Below are positions 7,355-15,594 of a stretch of 46,972 bases of DNA, in pieces. Under the pieces are notes generated by a model. That model saw nothing but the letters and a program-made list of their open reading frames with translations, had not been told where the DNA came from and did no database searches. Every line of letters starts with the position of its first letter. Position 1 is the stretch's first letter. Source of the DNA: Acidobacteriota bacterium (GTDB lineage: Bacteria > Acidobacteriota > Terriglobia > Acidiferrales > UBA7541); contig QHYM01000318.1 of assembly GCA_003223295.1 (NCBI GenBank), forward strand, positions 1 through 46,972. Reading direction: 5' to 3'. The translations under genes were made by a program, and so were the position numbers.

Positions 7355-9598
7355 ATGGTGAACCTAAGGAAGCGATTGCGGGTGGCTTTGCCCGCGCTCT
7401 TTGTGATTGTGCTTCTGGTAGTTCTGCTCGCTGCCAATCTGCGCGGCCAACAATCTACCGCGTCCATGCCAGCCCCTGTCTCAGCCGCCAATTCCAGCGG
7501 CTTCCCTCCCCCGATGAATTGGACTGCCGACGAGGACCATCAGAACATGATGGATCAGCTCGGCATCAATGCGCTCCGCCCTGGCCCGAGCGGAAACGAA
7601 AACGCGCCCAATCACGCGAATTACCACGAATCGAAAGCAAATCCCTTCCCCGATCTTCCTGACGTGCTCACCCTGAAGAACGGCAAGAAGGTTACGAGTG
7701 CACAAGTGTGGTGGACGCAGCGCCGACCCGAAATCGTCGAAGATTTTGAACGCGAGGTGATTGGCCGCGTCCCCAAGAATGTGCCAAACGTGACGTGGAC
7801 TGTAGTCAATTCGGAAAACGCTGTGGTCGCCTCTCACCCGGTGATCAAGCAGCAGCTCGTTGGGCATATCGATAATTCGTCGTACCCGCTCATCAGCGTG
7901 GACATCCAAATGCTCCTCGTGCGACCGGCGGATGCTGCTGCTCCGGTTTCCGTGATGATGATGTTTGGCCGCGGCGATTTTGCGCGAGCCGGGGCCGCGC
8001 CGCTGCCGTTCGCCATTCCCGGCGCCCCGGGATCTCCCGGCAGTGATCCACCGGCAACGGAACAACTCATCACCGATGGCTGGGGCTACGCGTACATCAA
8101 TCCCGCAAGCATTCAGGCGGACAATGGCGCAGGCCTGACCAAAGGAATTATTGGGCTGGTCAACAAAGGCAAGCCGCGCAAGCCGGATGATTGGGGCGCA
8201 CTGCGGGCATGGGCATGGGGTGCATCTCGAGGCCTCGATTATCTCGAGACCGACAAAGCCGTGGACGCGAAACATGTCGGCATCGAAGGGGTTTCGCGTT
8301 ATGGGAAAGCCGCGCTACTGACAATGGCCCTCGACAGGCGCTTCGCCCTGGTGCTCGTTGGTTCTTCCGGCGAAGGAGGCGCAAAACTACATCGCCGAAA
8401 TTTTGGGGAAGCCGTCGAAAATCTCACCGGCTCCGGCGAATACCACTGGATGGCCGGCAACTTCCTGAAGTATGGCGCCGCGGAAGCTACTTTTGGCAGC
8501 AAGAACGCTGGCGACCTGCCCGTGGACGCGCACGAACTCATCGCCTTGTGCGCGCCACGCTTGACCTTCATCAGCTACGGCGTGCCGGAGAAGGGCGATG
8601 CGAAATGGCTCGACCAACAAGGCAGCTATATGGCCACAGTGGCCGCCGAGCGGGTATTTCGGCTGCTCGGAGCGAGAGACTTGGGAGTTGCGGAGGATTA
8701 TTACACCGCAAAACTGCCGCCAATCAAAACGGGCTTGCTCGATGGCGAGCTCGCGTGGCGCCAGCACGATGGCGGACACACCGATGGCCCGAATTGGAAA
8801 TACTTCATTACCTGGGCGGACAGATTCCTACATCACAAAGCTGCTTTTGCGCCGGCCCCTGCACCGGTGGTCCCGCTTCCGGCCGATCAGCCCGCTCCTC
8901 GCACCGATCCCAATTCGCTCATCGCCCACGAGCAGTTGCTGGACAAAACAAAGAAAGGCCGCATCGACATTTATTTTGAAGGCGATTCCATCACCCGCCG
9001 CTGGGGAGCGACCGATTATCCGGAGCTGCTTGCCAACTGGAAGCAAAGTTTCTTTGGCTGGAACGCGGCCGATTTTGGCTGGGGCGCCGACAAAACCGAA
9101 AACATTCTTTGGCGGCTCGAAAATGGCGAACTCGATGGAGTCAATCCGAAAATCGTCGTCCTTCTCGCAGGAACCAACAATGTCGGCCGCACTGTGCCCG
9201 CCGCCGGCGACGCCAAAGTTGCGGACGTCACGAATGGCATTCAGGCCATCCTCCGCGCCCTTCAGGCCAAGGCGCCCGACGCGACAATCATTCTGACCGC
9301 GATTTTTCCGCGGAACGATAACCCCGCGGTCATGCCGATCATTGACAGAATCAACGAAAATCTGTCCAAACTGGCTGATGGCAAAAAGATTCGCCTCCTG
9401 AATGTCAACGATAAATTGGCGGACCGCGACGGTAAGCTGTTCGACGGCGTGATGAATCCTGACAAACTGCATCCCGCGCTCAAGGGCTACCAGGTTTGGG
9501 CCGACGCATTAAAGCCCATCCTCACGGAACTGCTCGGTCCGCCGGCGAAGGAAGATCACGCGCCACCTCCCACCGGCGATCCCGGCGCCGCGCACTAA
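7355..9598 (+). CDS. Secreted CE15 glucuronoyl esterase fused to SGNH/GDSL esterase
   Basis: This is a two-domain carbohydrate esterase of about 747 aa. A signal-anchor (about 8-30, FVIVLLVVLLAANLRG) directs export. The CE15-like domain (about 100-495) has the nucleophile motif GVSRYG (Ser near 314), SGEGG (about 338-342) and HDGGHTD (His near 475). A proline-rich linker (about 498-517) follows. The SGNH domain (about 535-725) has GDSIT (Ser near 545), GADKTENI, GTNN and DKLHP (Asp/His). CE15 enzymes split lignin-glucuronoxylan ester bonds; SGNH domains often remove acetyl groups from xylan, so both may act on the same hemicellulose. I chose the ATG at 7355. It follows the broken parE by 15 bases. 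Confidence 0.88.
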   Translation: MVNLRKRLRVALPALFVIVLLVVLLAANLRGQQSTASMPAPVSAANSSGFPPPMNWTADEDHQNMMDQLGINALRPGPSGNENAPNHANYHESKANPFPDLPDVLTLKNGKKVTSAQVWWTQRRPEIVEDFEREVIGRVPKNVPNVTWTVVNSENAVVASHPVIKQQLVGHIDNSSYPLISVDIQMLLVRPADAAAPVSVMMMFGRGDFARAGAAPLPFAIPGAPGSPGSDPPATEQLITDGWGYAYINPASIQADNGAGLTKGIIGLVNKGKPRKPDDWGALRAWAWGASRGLDYLETDKAVDAKHVGIEGVSRYGKAALLTMALDRRFALVLVGSSGEGGAKLHRRNFGEAVENLTGSGEYHWMAGNFLKYGAAEATFGSKNAGDLPVDAHELIALCAPRLTFISYGVPEKGDAKWLDQQGSYMATVAAERVFRLLGARDLGVAEDYYTAKLPPIKTGLLDGELAWRQHDGGHTDGPNWKYFITWADRFLHHKAAFAPAPAPVVPLPADQPAPRTDPNSLIAHEQLLDKTKKGRIDIYFEGDSITRRWGATDYPELLANWKQSFFGWNAADFGWGADKTENILWRLENGELDGVNPKIVVLLAGTNNVGRTVPAAGDAKVADVTNGIQAILRALQAKAPDATIILTAIFPRNDNPAVMPIIDRINENLSKLADGKKIRLLNVNDKLADRDGKLFDGVMNPDKLHPALKGYQVWADALKPILTELLGPPAKEDHAPPPTGDPGAAH

Positions 9599-9640
9599 GC
9601 GTTTCGGGTTAGCCTAATCGTTGTTGAAGGAGCTTCTCCA

Positions 9641-10315
9641 GTGTCGTCCAGAGCCTCCCTGCCGCAAGTAGGGTCAAGGTCCCTCAACAACCGCTTCCGG
9701 AGTCGTCTGTTGCATCACGTTGTCTTCGGTGTCGGATCTCTTGCACTGATCATTGTCTTCATGCGCTTGTTTCCGAAGCGCGATTTCATATCTCAAATAA
9801 GCATTGGCACGGCCTACCCTGCGCTATTTCTTACTGCAGCCGCGCTGCTGTTGGGGCCCTTTAACGTGCTATGGCAGAAACCCAATCCGGTCAGCTATGA
9901 CCTGCGCCGTGACTTGGGCATTTGGGCAGGAATCATAGCACTCGTACACACGGTCGTTGGTTTGAACGTTCACTTGCGCGGCAAGATGTGGCTGTATTTC
10001 GTCGACGAGCATCACCATCTGAGGCGCGACGCATTTGGTTTCGGTAATTACACGGGCGGCGTCGCCGCGTTGGTTTTCGTTCTGCTTTTGGCGCTATCCA
10101 ACGATCTTTCTCTTCGCAGACTCGGTGTTGAGCGGTGGAAGTTCCTTCAGCGGTGGGCGTATGCCGGGGTTGCTCTTACCGTAGCGCACGCCATTGCCTA
10201 CCAGCACATTGAAAAGCGCATCTCGCCTTTCCAGGTGGTCCTTTACGCCACTGCCGGGATTGTCCTGGCCTTCCAGATAATGGGAGCATTCAAGAACCGC
10301 CAGAAAGCCCAATGA
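9641..10315 (+). CDS. Ferric-reductase-like transmembrane heme protein
   Basis: This integral membrane protein of 224 aa has about six hydrophobic segments and resembles the ferric-reductase-like transmembrane domain (MsrQ/YedZ-like heme b proteins). Candidate heme-ligand histidines lie in LVHTVVGLNVH, in the loop EHHHLRR and in VAHAIAYQHIE. The arrangement DLRRDLGIWAGIIALVHTVVG and RWKFLQRWAYAGVALTVAHA is typical of the family. Start is GTG at 9641, with AAGGAG about eight bases upstream. No MsrP-like molybdenum subunit or NADPH/FAD domain is adjacent, so the electron acceptor is unknown. It is convergent with the next gene, 29 bases apart. Confidence 0.8.
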   Translation: MSSRASLPQVGSRSLNNRFRSRLLHHVVFGVGSLALIIVFMRLFPKRDFISQISIGTAYPALFLTAAALLLGPFNVLWQKPNPVSYDLRRDLGIWAGIIALVHTVVGLNVHLRGKMWLYFVDEHHHLRRDAFGFGNYTGGVAALVFVLLLALSNDLSLRRLGVERWKFLQRWAYAGVALTVAHAIAYQHIEKRISPFQVVLYATAGIVLAFQIMGAFKNRQKAQ

Positions 10316-10344
10316 CCAGGTCCGTTGCATCTCGCACTGCCCTC

Positions 10345-11868
10345 TCACCGGTGCCCCGGCTTGCGCCCAATGTCTATGTTCAAATCGTCGCCTGCAGCCA
10401 GGTCGCGGATGCACAGCTCGGTCAAATCGCTCGCATCGCACTGGTAAATCTGTTTCAGGGGAAGATCCCGTTCGTCCACTTCGTACTCGCCCGCTGCCAT
10501 GTCTTCCGCTGTGTCCGTGGAGGAAGTAACCACGGGGCTCCCTTCCCCCACACGCACCCGAAACTCCTTCGAAGATGGCTCATAATTCGCGTAGCTGAAG
10601 CAGTGCCCGATGCACGCACGCTCCACGGAGTGATGGATGAACTGAATCCGGGAATCCTTCGGCGCATCGATGGTGACAATTACTCGCGTCCCGGGCGTCA
10701 GGCCACTCGTCAGTTTTTCTGCGTTGGCTTCCAGCCGGTTCAACCATCCCGTGTCCTGATAGAGAAACGCAAAGAAAACCATCGCGCAGACTCCGAAACC
10801 GGCGAGATGCCATTTGCGCGGCTTGAGCAATCCAAGAACACAAAATCCCAAGATGGCTGAGACCGTAGTTAGCCGCGAGCCGAGCAGCCCAATCCAGCCT
10901 GCATAAAGGGAAGGACGCAAATTTTCCGGCAGCAGGGCCGTCGCGCAAAATGCCACTACATTCAGTTCGAATGGCAATTCGAACCGCTTCCAGAAACCGC
11001 GTTCGCCCCGCCCCGCGAAACAATCCGCCGCAACAGTGACTAGCCCAAAGCAAAATGCCGCAACCGCCAGCCCGATGTAGCGTTTCCCGTACAGCACGAG
11101 TTGGTCCGCCCCGTTATACAAATAAAACGGCCCGCGGTCCCAATCCGCGGAAAGCGCGGGCTGGTGCGACGCGTACCAAAAAGCCGCGTAGATTCCTGCC
11201 GCGGCAGCCAGCGGCAATGCCAGCTTCCACCAGCCCCGCAATTTCGCTTTGAGTTTTACGTACGCCAGCGTGCCAACCAGCCACAGAAATCCGATCGGAT
11301 GCGCCAGCAAAGCCAGCAGCGCGAAAATTCCGCTGCCAATCCAATCCGCTTTTCTTTTTGCGTGCCACAAGATTGCCAAAGCGAAGCACGCCAGCCCCAG
11401 GGACAAATAGTAGTTCATGAAACCCATGCTAAACGAATAGCCGTAGGCCAGCATGGCGATGCAGGGCGCGAGGAGCCATGGCGGGCGCTCGGTCACGACG
11501 CCGATGAACGCGAAGACGCCCCAGAAGAATGTCAGCACGCAAACGGAGACGACAATTTTCTGTGCGGCGGCAAACCCAACAGCCTTCGCCGCGTGCACCA
11601 TCAGCACGTCAAACAAAACATTGTTCCATTGCTTGGCGATGTACAGCCCCGGCGCCTGGCCTTTTTCAATGAGCTGCGCCAGCCACGCGTTATACACATG
11701 ACTCGCCAAGTCGCCCGCTTCAATTCGCCGATGCCAAAAACAGGGAATCAGCACCGCCGCGCTCATAACAAGAACCAGCCACCGCCTGCGCCGCAAAAAT
11801 GCCAGCGTCGCGTTTTCTTCGTACAAGAAGCGCGCCCAAGTCTCCAGTATGTCCTGCAGCGGTCCCAT
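10345..11868 (-). CDS. Polytopic membrane protein, GT-C glycosyltransferase-like
   Basis: I do not recognise a named family for this ~507-aa protein. It has some 10-11 hydrophobic helices through residue ~400 and then a soluble C-terminal domain (about 410-507). After the first helix the loop RRIEAGDLASHVYNAWLAQL carries an acidic residue, as in GT-C enzymes that use lipid-linked sugars, so a glycosyltransferase-like role is possible. The tail contains several cysteines (ACIGHCFSY; QCDASDLTELC). I prefer the ATG at 11868, with AGGAG four bases upstream, over the GTG at 11871. It stands alone on its strand. Function unknown. Confidence 0.75.
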   Translation of the reverse strand: MGPLQDILETWARFLYEENATLAFLRRRRWLVLVMSAAVLIPCFWHRRIEAGDLASHVYNAWLAQLIEKGQAPGLYIAKQWNNVLFDVLMVHAAKAVGFAAAQKIVVSVCVLTFFWGVFAFIGVVTERPPWLLAPCIAMLAYGYSFSMGFMNYYLSLGLACFALAILWHAKRKADWIGSGIFALLALLAHPIGFLWLVGTLAYVKLKAKLRGWWKLALPLAAAAGIYAAFWYASHQPALSADWDRGPFYLYNGADQLVLYGKRYIGLAVAAFCFGLVTVAADCFAGRGERGFWKRFELPFELNVVAFCATALLPENLRPSLYAGWIGLLGSRLTTVSAILGFCVLGLLKPRKWHLAGFGVCAMVFFAFLYQDTGWLNRLEANAEKLTSGLTPGTRVIVTIDAPKDSRIQFIHHSVERACIGHCFSYANYEPSSKEFRVRVGEGSPVVTSSTDTAEDMAAGEYEVDERDLPLKQIYQCDASDLTELCIRDLAAGDDLNIDIGRKPGHR

Positions 11869-12040
11869 CACACTCCTAGCGCCGGCATTTTAGGTGCAGT
11901 CCAGCCGCGCGCCATTTTATCTGAAGCGGGAATTTTCTCTGCCGGAATTTACAGGTCGCGCAGCGAAGTACTCGCTATTGAGGTACAAAAAGGGGGCCGC
12001 CCCTGGGCCATGCAAAGCGTTCGAATGGAGAAACGCAACG

Positions 12041-12670
12041 TTATTTCGAGGCTTGGTTTTCCCCGAGGCGTTTCAGGCGGTCGCGCAGGCGGCGCTGCAG
12101 AGACAGCGGCGTGTTGGGATTGAACGCTACGAGGTACCACAGCGGCTGACTGCGGTCGCGGCTCAGCCACGCGAGCGTGGGCGCGTCCGCATTCGGATGG
12201 CGCGCGACGTTTTCGCGAATCGCGCCATAAGGATGCTTCGCGAGCTTCCCTAAAGTTTTGGCGTTGGCGCGGGGATGTTCGCTAATCAGCCGCAGCAAAT
12301 AGAAATCTTCAGGGGGCGCCTGCTTTGCCAGCTTTTCCAGCATCTCCGGTTTGGCATCTGAGCTCAAAACTAATCCAATTTTTTCGTCCCAGGCGACGTT
12401 AATCTGATTCAATTCCCGCGTGCGCGCGTGGATCAGCTCTTCCAGGATGCGCCGCTCTTGCTGCCTGCGCGCGATCGGGACGTCGGTGCCCTCCAGCGAA
12501 TCCAGGACGCGAAGAAGGTGCTGGCGCTCCCCGAACACAATCTGGGAAGTCCGAGTAACTGTGCCCTTCTCCTTCTCTTTGTGCTGCACCAAATCGGAAC
12601 GTCGCATCGTCGGGCTGCTCCACACCGCTTCCCCAGCGTCTTGAGGGGACTCCAGCATCGCCGTCTGCAT
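12041..12670 (-). CDS. Leucine-rich-variant-like repeat protein
   Basis: This is a 209-aa protein with no signal peptide. The first ~100 residues are polar and partly helical (VRRQQER-like charged stretch, LIHARTRELNQINVAWDEK). From about residue 110 there are degenerate ~24-residue repeats of the form xLAxHPxAxxxTLxxLAxH, for example ISEHPRANAKTLGKLAKH, ENVARHPNADAPTLAWLSRD and VAFNPNTPLSLQRRL. These resemble leucine-rich-variant repeats and suggest a protein-binding scaffold. I chose the ATG at 12670 because GAGG lies eight bases upstream. An in-frame start at 12688 would add six residues. Function unknown. Confidence 0.7.
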   Translation of the reverse strand: MQTAMLESPQDAGEAVWSSPTMRRSDLVQHKEKEKGTVTRTSQIVFGERQHLLRVLDSLEGTDVPIARRQQERRILEELIHARTRELNQINVAWDEKIGLVLSSDAKPEMLEKLAKQAPPEDFYLLRLISEHPRANAKTLGKLAKHPYGAIRENVARHPNADAPTLAWLSRDRSQPLWYLVAFNPNTPLSLQRRLRDRLKRLGENQASK

Positions 12671-12856
12671 TTCAATCACCTCACGCAATGCAAATTGGGG
12701 CTGGCTCTGGTGGCTGACGAATTATGTTCCCGGGGGAGCGGGCGGTAAAGTTAAGTGGAAGTGTGTGTGTCTGAAGTTGCACTCCGGTTTGCGGCAGAGC
12801 TCGGAAACAGCGAATTTTGAGTCACACCATTTCGCGAGAGTCTTAGACCGAGAAAA

Positions 12857-13126
12857 TTAATTTTCGGGCGGCGCTTTCGCTTTTCGTAATTCCTCCATCA
12901 CGGACTGCACCAGCTCTTTTGCGTGAACCAATTCCTGATTGATCATGCGCAAATCCATGGCCGGAACCGCCGGGTTGCGCTGGCTCGTGCAGTACACCCC
13001 GTGTTGCCCCGCAAGTACCAGGGCGTTGGTGATGCGATCGAGCGAGACCGCCAAGCGGCCGCGGTCGCGGCCAAACATTTGCTCGTAATGCTCGAGCTCT
13101 TCTTTATGTTCGTGAAACGCCGACAT
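12857..13126 (-). CDS. Small helical protein of unknown function
   Basis: This is an 89-aa soluble protein, mostly charged helix. MSAFHEHKEELEHYEQMFGRD is followed by LAVSLDRITNALVLAGQHGV, then a short loop with one cysteine (YCTSQRNPAVPAMD), and a C-terminal helix NQELVHAKELVQSVMEELRK. The helices could pair as a coiled coil. GGAG stands nine bases before the ATG, supporting translation. It lies upstream of the leucine-rich-variant-like gene on the same strand with a 186-base gap, so co-transcription is uncertain. I do not recognise a family. Confidence 0.6.
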   Translation of the reverse strand: MSAFHEHKEELEHYEQMFGRDRGRLAVSLDRITNALVLAGQHGVYCTSQRNPAVPAMDLRMINQELVHAKELVQSVMEELRKAKAPPEN

Positions 13127-13142
13127 GCTCTATCTCCAGTGG

Positions 13143-13206
13143 CAACGGCAGATTCCTCGCACCCCGCCTGCGGCTGGCAGGCAAATCCAGCCCTCGGGAT
13201 GACAAA
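13143..13206 (-). repeat. Dispersed repeat, TGTCATCCCGAGGG type
   Basis: Read on the minus strand, the spacer upstream of the small helical gene begins TGTCATCCCGAGGGC and contains the hairpin-like TGCCTGCCAGCCGCAGGC. A related TGTCATCCTGAGCG element lies within ygfZ at about 14700-14732. From memory of acidobacterial genomes, such elements occur in many copies; here I can show only two. Confidence 0.5.
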
Positions 13207-13227
13207 ACCTTCTGCCAGTTTTCTCGT

Positions 13228-14046
13228 TCACTCCGGCTGCAAGAATGGATTCGTTTCGCGCTCGCGGCCGATGGTGGTCATCGGGCCGTGGCCCGGATGG
13301 ACAATCGTAGCGTCCGGCAACTGCATGAGTTTGTCGCGGAGCGAGTCCATGATTTCTTCCATCGAGCCGCCCCAAAGGTCGGTGCGGCCAATGCTGCCGG
13401 CAAAAAGCGTGTCGCCAGAAAGAAGTTGCGGCGTACGAATTTCCGTTTTCTCGGAATCCGCTTTTGGTGTTTTCGCCTTATCGGTTTCCGACCGCGCGCC
13501 AGCAGCTCCTGCAGCGGGCGTTGCGTTAGGCTTGGCGTTCTTATCCGTCAGAGAGATTTTTCCCGCGTCGTGAGGGAGATACAGCGAGACACTGCCGGGC
13601 GTGTGCCCTGGCGTATGAATGACTTGCGCCTCGAGCGCGCCCCAACGGAGAACGTCGCCTTCCTTTAACAATTGATCGACTTCCGTCACATCAGGCGGCA
13701 GAACGCCGAGGAAGGATGCCTGCATATCCATGGCCTGATAGAGGGGCAAATCGTCGCGGTGCATCAGGACGGGCGCGCCGGTATATTGGTGGAGCTTGCT
13801 CAAGCCGCCGACATGGTCAATGTGCGCGTGGGTGCTGACGATGGCCTTGACGGTGAGACGGCGCCGGCCGAGAAGGTCGAGAATCCGCTCGATCTCGTCG
13901 CCGGGGTCTATCACGAGAGCTTCGCGCGTGAGCGGGTCGCCAATGATCGAGCAATTGCATTGAAGTATGCCGACGGGAATGGTGATGTGAATCAAACTCT
14001 CTTGGGCGGCATTGAGCGCGGGCAGACCTCGCAAGGCGTCTCGCAT
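13228..14046 (-). CDS. Metallo-beta-lactamase-fold hydrolase (glyoxalase II-like)
   Basis: This is a zinc hydrolase of 272 aa resembling glyoxalase II-like MBL proteins. The metal motif is STHAHIDHVGG (about 79-89). HTPGHTPGSV, GDTLFAGSIGRTD and HPGHGPMTTIG follow in the expected order. It starts IHITIPVGILQCNCSIIG after about 19 residues. An unusual Ala/Lys/Thr-rich insertion of some 45 residues (about 171-216; KNAKPNATPAAGAAG and SETDKAKTPKADSEK) separates the GHTPGS and GDTLF motifs. Substrate is probably a thioester or sulfur compound, but this is not determined. A consensus -10 box lies six bases before the ATG, suggesting a leaderless message. Divergent from ygfZ. Confidence 0.88.
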   Translation of the reverse strand: MRDALRGLPALNAAQESLIHITIPVGILQCNCSIIGDPLTREALVIDPGDEIERILDLLGRRRLTVKAIVSTHAHIDHVGGLSKLHQYTGAPVLMHRDDLPLYQAMDMQASFLGVLPPDVTEVDQLLKEGDVLRWGALEAQVIHTPGHTPGSVSLYLPHDAGKISLTDKNAKPNATPAAGAAGARSETDKAKTPKADSEKTEIRTPQLLSGDTLFAGSIGRTDLWGGSMEEIMDSLRDKLMQLPDATIVHPGHGPMTTIGRERETNPFLQPE

Positions 14047-14052
14047 TCCGCG

Positions 14053-14058
14053 ATTATA
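14053..14058 (-). promoter_or_regulatory. -10 box for the metallo-beta-lactamase gene
   Basis: On the minus strand TATAAT lies at 14058 to 14053, six bases before the ATG at 14046. Transcription would therefore begin at the start codon. There is no Shine-Dalgarno sequence. No good -35 match is visible at 16-18 bases. Confidence 0.5.
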
Positions 14059-14142
14059 GCATTGGATTCCGGAGTCTTTCGGAGGCATCAGGAGACCGCA
14101 ACGGCGATTTGATAGACTGAGAGAACGGGAATTGAGAGACGA

Positions 14143-15294
14143 ATGGAAACGCCATCGACAGCCAAGACGCCCGAGACCGCGAAAACTATCGACACGCCGC
14201 TGGCCGTCGTTTACGCCGGCACGGGCGCGAAGATGGGTTTGTGGTTTGGCTGCGCGCTGCCCAATGATTTTGGCAACGCAGAGGCCGAGTACCGCTATCT
14301 CAATCAGAGCGTGGCGCTGGTGGACAAGAATTACCGCGCGTACCTGGCGTTCACCGGGCCGGACCGCGTGCGCTACTTGAACGCCATTCTGACGAACAAC
14401 ATCAAGGACCTGGCCGCGGGACAAGGCACGGTGTCGCTGCTGCTGAATCCACAAGGACACATTCTGGCAGAGATCGAAACCTATGCGCTGGCGGACCGGC
14501 TTTTTTGCGTGTCCTACGCCATGATTCGCGAGCAACTGGCTTCGTGGATGGACAAGTACATCATCATGGACGACGTGACGCTGAGGGACGAGACGGAGCG
14601 CTGGGGCACATTGGCGCTGGAGGGGCCGAAGGCTGCCGCGGTCGTGAAGGACGTCGCGGGGGTGGATTTGAGCCAGTTGAACGAGCTTGCCAGTGTTGAC
14701 GCTGAGATCGTTCGCTTCGCTCAGGATGACAACATAAAGAGGGCGCCAATTCCCTGCCGGCTTGTGAAGCGCTCGCCGGGGGGAGTGGCCGCGGCGGAGT
14801 TTGTTGGGGAGCGCGGCCAACTGACAGCGCTTTGGGAGGTTTTGCTGGAGGCGGCGCGCAAACAGGGCGGCGGACCGGCGGGATATACGGCGCTGAGCGG
14901 GCGGCGGCTGGAGTTGGGAGTGCCGTGGTTCGGCTACGACTTTGGGGAAAAGCAGATTCCGCACGAGGCCGGACTGGAAAACAGCCACATCAGCTACACC
15001 AAGGGCTGCTACACGGGTCAGGAGATCGTGGAGCGCGTGCGCTCGCGCGGGCACGTGAACCGGCGGCGCGTTGGACTGCTTTTTTCCGGTGACGCCGTTC
15101 CCGAGGCGGGCGCGGCGCTGACGCTGGAAGGTAAAGAAGCAGGCAACGTCACGCGAGCGGCACGAATTTGGTATCCGGCGCGGGTGATCGGCATGGGCTA
15201 TGTCCGCAAAGAGGCGGAAGCGCCGGGGACTGCCCTCCAGTGGGCGGGAGGAACCGCCATGGTCGTCCGTTTGCCCCTTGAGATGAAGAGCTAA
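14143..15294 (+). CDS. ygfZ: YgfZ/GcvT-type folate-binding protein
   Basis: This is a folate-dependent protein of the YgfZ (IBA57-like) family, which helps build or repair iron-sulfur clusters. The 383-aa protein has a GcvT-like fold and the diagnostic YgfZ motif KGCYTGQEIVERVRSRGH (about 287-304) with its conserved cysteine. FTGPDRVRYLNAILTNNIKDL (about 70-90) is the N-terminal family signature. At about residues 188-199 the stretch EIVRFAQDDNIK looks like translation of an inserted dispersed repeat (14700-14732), in frame. Start is ATG at 14143, preceded by GAGAG. It is divergent from the MBL gene, with under 100 bases between them. No glycine cleavage genes are adjacent, which favours YgfZ over GcvT. 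Confidence 0.88.
   Translation: METPSTAKTPETAKTIDTPLAVVYAGTGAKMGLWFGCALPNDFGNAEAEYRYLNQSVALVDKNYRAYLAFTGPDRVRYLNAILTNNIKDLAAGQGTVSLLLNPQGHILAEIETYALADRLFCVSYAMIREQLASWMDKYIIMDDVTLRDETERWGTLALEGPKAAAVVKDVAGVDLSQLNELASVDAEIVRFAQDDNIKRAPIPCRLVKRSPGGVAAAEFVGERGQLTALWEVLLEAARKQGGGPAGYTALSGRRLELGVPWFGYDFGEKQIPHEAGLENSHISYTKGCYTGQEIVERVRSRGHVNRRRVGLLFSGDAVPEAGAALTLEGKEAGNVTRAARIWYPARVIGMGYVRKEAEAPGTALQWAGGTAMVVRLPLEMKS
14700..14732 (-). repeat. TGTCATCCTGAGCG dispersed repeat inside ygfZ
   Basis: On the minus strand this reads TGTCATCCTGAGCGAAGCGA followed by ACGATC. It resembles the element at 13143-13206 and keeps the ygfZ reading frame open, adding about 12 residues to a loop between conserved blocks. 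Confidence 0.55.
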
Positions 15295-15594
15295 ACCGAA
15301 ATTCCAAAACGAGAAGGACTTCAAGTAATCCTTTAAGTTGGGATTCAGCAAAAGTCATGGCCCTTAAATTATAAGTCGAACTCCCCCAGGAACTCTGCCC
15401 TTGAGTAGTTGAGCGGGGAGAGGGACGGCCGTAAAGGCCGCCCCTCGAAAGGCAAGCATTCAATCGTCGTTCAAGAGGCGCCAAGCCGATTTGGCCTTTT
15501 TGCGGCGGCCACCGGCGGACTTGACGGGAGCGCAGCCCTCACCGGCGTTCTTCCTTGTACGGAGGGACTTCGCAGGCCACTCGTCCCTGACGCG
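15295..15594. other. Intergenic region between ygfZ and sulfatase
   Basis: This 300-base stretch between the convergent ends of ygfZ and the sulfatase gene has no convincing gene. It contains the hairpin listed at 15420-15446. I see no T-run terminator. Confidence 0.5.
15420..15446. repeat. Hairpin repeat (GAGGG-A-CGGCC / GGCCG-C-CCCTC)
   Basis: Two 5-base stems separated by one A/C mismatch close a GTAAA loop, which is a strong hairpin. The GGGACGGCC core recurs on the opposite strand at 17271-17280, after the aminotransferase gene. It may act as a bidirectional terminator-like structure or be a REP-type repeat. Confidence 0.55.

Noticed and set aside
11101-12123. Plus-strand frame opposite the polytopic membrane protein
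   Set aside because: Basic, Gln/Arg-rich shadow of hydrophobic codons on the other strand.
14047-15351. Long open frame on the minus strand opposite ygfZ, continuous with the metallo-beta-lactamase gene
   Set aside because: Only the part downstream of 14046 matches a protein family. The upstream part is a GC-driven shadow of ygfZ, and a clear promoter and start lie at 14046-14058.
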